DNA of 9,392 bases from Bacteroidota bacterium (lineage in GTDB: Bacteria; Bacteroidota; Ignavibacteria; Ignavibacteriales; Melioribacteraceae), in the NCBI GenBank assembly GCA_021812745.1, contig JAKAMS010000082.1, forward strand, positions 1 through 9,392. Direction: 5' to 3'. The notes beneath the pieces are model-generated. The model was not told the origin of the DNA. It saw only the letters and a list, made by a program, of their open reading frames with translations, and made no database searches. This document shows positions 7,226-9,392 of this stretch, in pieces (the first letter of the stretch is position 1; each line of letters begins with the position of its first letter). The position numbers were made by a program, and so were the translations under genes.

Positions 7226-7369
7226 TTGATTTCTCCTCGTTTAGTTAAAGTTGTAAAGGGGGTTTGTTTAACGCAATTTAGCAAAAAATTTTAATGAAAA
7301 TGAACTACAATAATTTTTTTTCTGAATATCACATGCTATTTGTATAATCCATTTTCTAATGGAAAATCA

Positions 7370-7774
7370 TTATTGTTTTTCCTCAATTCCGACCAATATT
7401 AATCCGGTAACCGAGTGAGCTATTAAATATATAGGCAGGAGAAATCTCCCCCAGAGTTCTTTTAGTTGAAGATCCCCAAAGCCGACATTAATTTCCTGCA
7501 GATAAAAAAGAATTACAAGTATGGTTACAAAAGAAAATGCGGCGCTGTTTCCTGTCTTGTTGAAGATCATCATTTCACGTTCGTCAAGTTTGTATTCTTT
7601 TAGAGATTTTATGAATACGAAATAATAGACAGCCCAGCCAGTTGCAATGTAGATCAAACTTCCTATCCAGTGCTTATTCAGCGGCGGTTCATCAAACCAA
7701 AGAACCATTGCAAATAAAATGGTGGTGAATAGTCCAAAATTAAGTTCTTCTTTGAAAATTTTATTTAAATTCAT
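7370..7774 (-). CDS. Four-helix membrane protein, last gene of the XRE operon
   Basis: A 134-residue hydrophobic protein with four predicted membrane segments (about 13-27, 37-55, 75-93, 106-128) and a charged loop between helices 2 and 3 containing KLDEREMMIFNKTGNSAA (Asp64). That DER-type motif before helix 3 is typical of several small uncharacterised bacterial membrane families often encoded next to XRE regulators. Size, topology and motif position match the two upstream membrane proteins (Asp63, Asp68), so it may be a distant paralogue, though sequence identity is low. Its ATG overlaps the regulator's TGA as ATGA, and GAGGATGG provides a ribosome site. No strong terminator follows. The gene is real; its biochemical role is unknown. 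Confidence 0.8.
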   Translation of the reverse strand: MNLNKIFKEELNFGLFTTILFAMVLWFDEPPLNKHWIGSLIYIATGWAVYYFVFIKSLKEYKLDEREMMIFNKTGNSAAFSFVTILVILFYLQEINVGFGDLQLKELWGRFLLPIYLIAHSVTGLILVGIEEKQ

Positions 7775-7971
7775 TTTCCATCCTCAAGAAAAAATATTTC
7801 TTCGACTTTTTTATTAAACACTTTGGCGATCTTCAATGCAAGCGGTAAACTCGGGTCGTACTTCTCACGCTCAATAGCATTTATTGTCTGGCGGGAAACA
7901 TCGAGCTTCTTGGCTAAATCCTCTTGAGATAGTCTGTGTTCCGCACGCAATATGTGGAGAATGTTTTTCAA
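7771..7971 (-). CDS. Small XRE-family transcriptional regulator (TTG start)
   Basis: A 66-residue cytoplasmic DNA-binding protein consisting almost only of a helix-turn-helix of the Cro/C1 (XRE) type. MKNILHILRAEHRLSQEDLAKKLDVSRQTINAIE follows the common pattern of the small YozG-like regulators, with the recognition helix at about 26-36 (SRQTINAIERE). Then come KYDPSLPLALKIAKVF and VEEIFFLE. There is no sensor domain, so any signal must come from partners. The start is TTG at 7971; no ATG lies nearby in frame and the family N-terminus begins here. The TTG overlaps the preceding TGA as TTGA, and the TGA of this gene overlaps the next ATG as ATGA, so translation is probably coupled along the operon. 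Small XRE proteins of this type usually pair with a small membrane protein (B. subtilis yozG-yoaS is an example). Repeats at the operon promoter are candidate binding sites. Confidence 0.92.
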   Translation of the reverse strand: MKNILHILRAEHRLSQEDLAKKLDVSRQTINAIEREKYDPSLPLALKIAKVFNKKVEEIFFLEDGK

Positions 7972-8354
7972 TGGTATTTTCGTTTTACTAATACGGTAAT
8001 AACGATTTGAATAATGCTAACACAACAGATATACATTCCAATACCCTCGCTAGCATCTAGTCCGACGTGGAAACTTTTGAGAAGATTCAAAAGAAAAATA
8101 AAAATGAAGAATTGTGAGTATTGTGTATAAGCAAGGATTTCCAATTTGATTGTTTTAGCTAACTCATCTCCTCCGAAAAACTGAGGAATAATTTTTATTC
8201 CTCCAACAGCAAAGCCTGTGATAATAATAACGAAGAGAGTTAGCTTGATTGGCGTGGATAAATTGTCTTTGGGATAAATTAAAGATGCAAAAGCAAAGAC
8301 ATACAGAATGATAGCAAATGAAGACATTTTGAATTTATTTGATATACTTGCCAT
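7968..8354 (-). CDS. Four-helix membrane protein, paralogue of the upstream gene
   Basis: A 128-residue membrane protein with four predicted segments (about 11-27, 37-56, 77-95, 106-122). Between helices 2 and 3 it carries GGDELAKTIKLEILAYTQ (Asp63), and it ends in IQIVITVLVKRKYH. The upstream neighbour has DELQKTIQLEIFSYT at the same place and ends in IIISFFVKRKYK, so the two are evidently tandem duplicates that have diverged. The ATG at 8354 has AGGT about 6 bases before it. Its TGA overlaps the TTG start of the XRE regulator. The positively charged tail should face the cytoplasm. I recognise no named function; membrane partner, sensor or antagonist of the regulator are possible. Confidence 0.82.
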   Translation of the reverse strand: MASISNKFKMSSFAIILYVFAFASLIYPKDNLSTPIKLTLFVIIITGFAVGGIKIIPQFFGGDELAKTIKLEILAYTQYSQFFIFIFLLNLLKSFHVGLDASEGIGMYICCVSIIQIVITVLVKRKYH

Positions 8355-8385
8355 TTTTTACCTATTAATTAGTAAGATTTATTTT

Positions 8386-8787
8386 TCATTTATACTTTCT
8401 CTTAACGAAAAAGGAAATAATAATCTGAAGTAAGCTTGTCCCAAGTAATATAATGATGAGAACTTGCATCGGTTCCAATTTGAAGTGATAAGATATTTGC
8501 AGTAATGCGAAAAGACTTAGAAAGGTTAAAAATGCAATATGCGTGTAAGAAAAAATCTCTAACTGAATTGTTTTTTGAAGTTCATCGCTAATTAGCACCG
8601 TTTTATGGCGAACAATTCCTATTACAAGAATAATTAATCCGCCTAAAAGTACTGTTATATTATTTATTGCTCTGAAATCATTGTAGCCTTTAGCGACCAC
8701 AAGGAAGATTAACGCGGTAATAAATAAAATTAAGGAAAAGATAATCGTCCAAATAATGAACCACGACTTTTTATGTTTTACCAACAT
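8386..8787 (-). CDS. Four-helix membrane protein, first gene of the XRE operon
   Basis: A 133-residue integral membrane protein. Predicted segments are at about 9-32, 43-60, 82-99 and 106-126, with a basic N-terminus (LVKHKKSW) and a basic tail (VKRKYK). The loop between helices 2 and 3 holds SDELQKTIQLEIFSYT (Asp68), shared almost position for position with the next gene. GGAG lies 7 bases before the ATG, and a sigma70-like promoter is centred about 45 bases upstream, so this is the first gene of the operon. A gap of 31 bases separates it from the next gene. The family is uncharacterised as far as I can tell. Confidence 0.82.
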   Translation of the reverse strand: MLVKHKKSWFIIWTIIFSLILFITALIFLVVAKGYNDFRAINNITVLLGGLIILVIGIVRHKTVLISDELQKTIQLEIFSYTHIAFLTFLSLFALLQISYHFKLEPMQVLIIILLGTSLLQIIISFFVKRKYK

Positions 8788-8818
8788 AGACGCTCCACAA
8801 AATTCTTATCCTAATTCC

Positions 8819-8847
8819 AAAATATAGCATCCTTTACAAAAAGTCAA
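8819..8847 (-). promoter_or_regulatory. Sigma70-like promoter of the XRE/membrane-protein operon
   Basis: On the minus strand TTGACT (8847-8842) is followed by a 17-base spacer and TATTTT (8824-8819); TATATT (8826-8821) is an alternative -10 at 15 bases. Transcription would begin near 8813, leaving a short leader that includes the ribosome site before the ATG at 8787. The -35 matches the bacterial consensus in 5 of 6 positions. If the host follows the Bacteroidota TAnnTTTG rule this call would be weaker. Confidence 0.6.
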
Positions 8848-8859
8848 GCATGCTTTACA
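8826..8859. promoter_or_regulatory. Direct-repeat operator candidate over the operon promoter
   Basis: AGCATCCTTTACA (8826-8838) and AGCATGCTTTACA (8847-8859) match at 12 of 13 positions with a 21-base period, two turns of the helix, so both face the same side of the DNA. On the minus strand one lies in the -35/-10 spacer and the other begins at the upstream edge of the -35. The second contains the 10-bp palindrome AAGCATGCTT (8846-8855). Binding here would block RNA polymerase, so autorepression by the XRE protein encoded in the operon is the simplest reading. A partial copy, CATCCTTTAC, recurs at 8971-8980. Confidence 0.55.
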
Positions 8860-8989
8860 TGGGAATTCACCCAATTTTTCCTTTTGGATCCAGACTTCTT
8901 TGAAAAAGCTCGAAAAGTCTCTGCTGAGAAGTTGTTAAGAATTCGTAATTTTGATCAAAGAAAAATTTTTCATCCTTTACCGAGGTGTT

Positions 8990-9392
8990 ATGAAAACAAT
9001 TATTGAACCTTTCAAAATCAAATCCGTTGAACCGATCAGATTTACAACCAAAGAAGAACGAAAGAAAATTTTAGAAGATGCCGGGTACAATCCGTTTCTA
9101 ATTAAAGCCGATGATGTTTTAATTGATTTGCTAACCGACAGCGGAACGTCCGCAATGAGTTCAGATCAATGGGCGGGAATAATGCGCGGTGATGAAAGTT
9201 ATGCCGGTGCAAAAAGTTTTTATGTGTTCGAAGCCGCTGTAAAAAAAATAACCGGAGACAAATTTATAATCCCAACACATCAAGGGAGAGCCGCCGAGAA
9301 AATTATTTTTTCTATCCTTGGCGGACCGGGAAAATATTTTGCAAGCAATACATTCTTCGATACAACTCGCGCTAATATTGAATTCACGGGCG
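8990..9392 (+). CDS. tnaA: Tryptophanase-type beta-eliminating lyase (3' end outside window)
   Basis: A PLP-dependent lyase of the tryptophanase/tyrosine phenol-lyase family, which splits tryptophan to indole, pyruvate and ammonia, or tyrosine to phenol. The first 134 residues are present. Family blocks are EPFKIKSVEPIR, AGYNPFLIKADDVLIDLLTDSGT, MRGDESYAG with Tyr71, and THQGRAAE with Gln98-Gly99-Arg100, which hold the PLP phosphate and ring. The count matches Citrobacter tyrosine phenol-lyase without gaps at these sites. Residue 124 is Asp (FFDTTR), as in tryptophanases, where the phenol-lyase has Thr, which favours tryptophanase. The PLP lysine and C-terminal specificity residues lie beyond the window. 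GAGG (8982-8985) lies 4 bases before the ATG. The 202-base divergent region to the XRE operon holds the operator repeats; TAATTTTG at 8946-8953 fits the Bacteroidota -7 element but lacks a partner. Confidence 0.88.
   Translation, partial: MKTIIEPFKIKSVEPIRFTTKEERKKILEDAGYNPFLIKADDVLIDLLTDSGTSAMSSDQWAGIMRGDESYAGAKSFYVFEAAVKKITGDKFIIPTHQGRAAEKIIFSILGGPGKYFASNTFFDTTRANIEFTG

Noticed and set aside
7348..7363. Small inverted repeat TCCATT-TTCT-AATGGA after the last gene of the XRE operon.
   Set aside because: The 6-bp AT-rich stem is not followed by a T-run on the minus strand, so a terminator cannot be supported.
8359..8376. Imperfect palindrome TTACCTATTAATTAGTAA between the two paralogous membrane genes.
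   Set aside because: Only 14 of 18 positions are symmetric and the DNA is very AT-rich; it overlaps the ribosome-site region and gives no clear signal.
8850..8903. A 17-codon open frame (MLYMGIHPIFPFGSRLL) upstream of the tryptophanase gene, possible TnaC-like leader peptide.
   Set aside because: It has no tryptophan codon, lacks a clear ribosome site, and its start lies within the operator repeats of the opposite promoter.

Overview
The window is ordinary chromosomal DNA from an AT-rich bacterium. N-terminal lipoboxes, a single-domain secreted H-type lectin, a CBM9-like lipoprotein with a Gly/Arg-rich tract, a YIP1-family protein and a tryptophanase opening MKTIIEPFKIKSVEPIR together suggest the Bacteroidota/Ignavibacteriota (FCB) branch. 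This is inferred from protein style; no rRNA or other taxonomic marker is present. There are 12 genes: 10 complete and one cut at each edge. No tRNA, rRNA, insertion sequence, integrase or CRISPR array was seen.

Layout. Bases 1-2607 (+) carry the 3' part of a HAL/PAL-family aromatic amino acid ammonia-lyase, a secreted H-type lectin and a cell-envelope lipoprotein with a CBM9-like fold. A 12-bp-stem terminator (2628-2659) separates these from a convergent small lipoprotein on the minus strand. A divergent region with two competing inverted repeats (3160-3206) precedes priA, the replication-restart helicase. A REP-like palindromic element (5701-5778) fills the gap between priA and rluE, a 23S rRNA pseudouridine synthase. 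The rluE 3' end also encodes the terminator of the convergent YIP1-family membrane protein gene. Upstream of that gene on the minus strand is a tight four-gene operon (8787 down to 7370): two clearly paralogous four-helix membrane proteins, a 66-residue XRE regulator with a TTG start, and a third four-helix membrane protein of matching size and topology. At the right edge a tryptophanase-type beta-eliminating lyase starts on the plus strand.

How the genes fit together. Most neighbours look like unrelated housekeeping or envelope genes. The exception is the XRE/membrane-protein operon. Its reading frames overlap by 4 bases at two junctions, and a sigma70-like promoter sits just upstream with a 13-bp direct repeat (12/13 matches, 21-bp period), one copy in the spacer and one running up to the -35. 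This points to an autoregulated unit in which small membrane proteins may work with, or sense for, the regulator. A third partial copy of the repeat lies just before the ribosome-binding site of the divergent tryptophanase gene. This operon is the best candidate for an undescribed system, although similar pairs of a small XRE protein and a small membrane protein are known in other bacteria.
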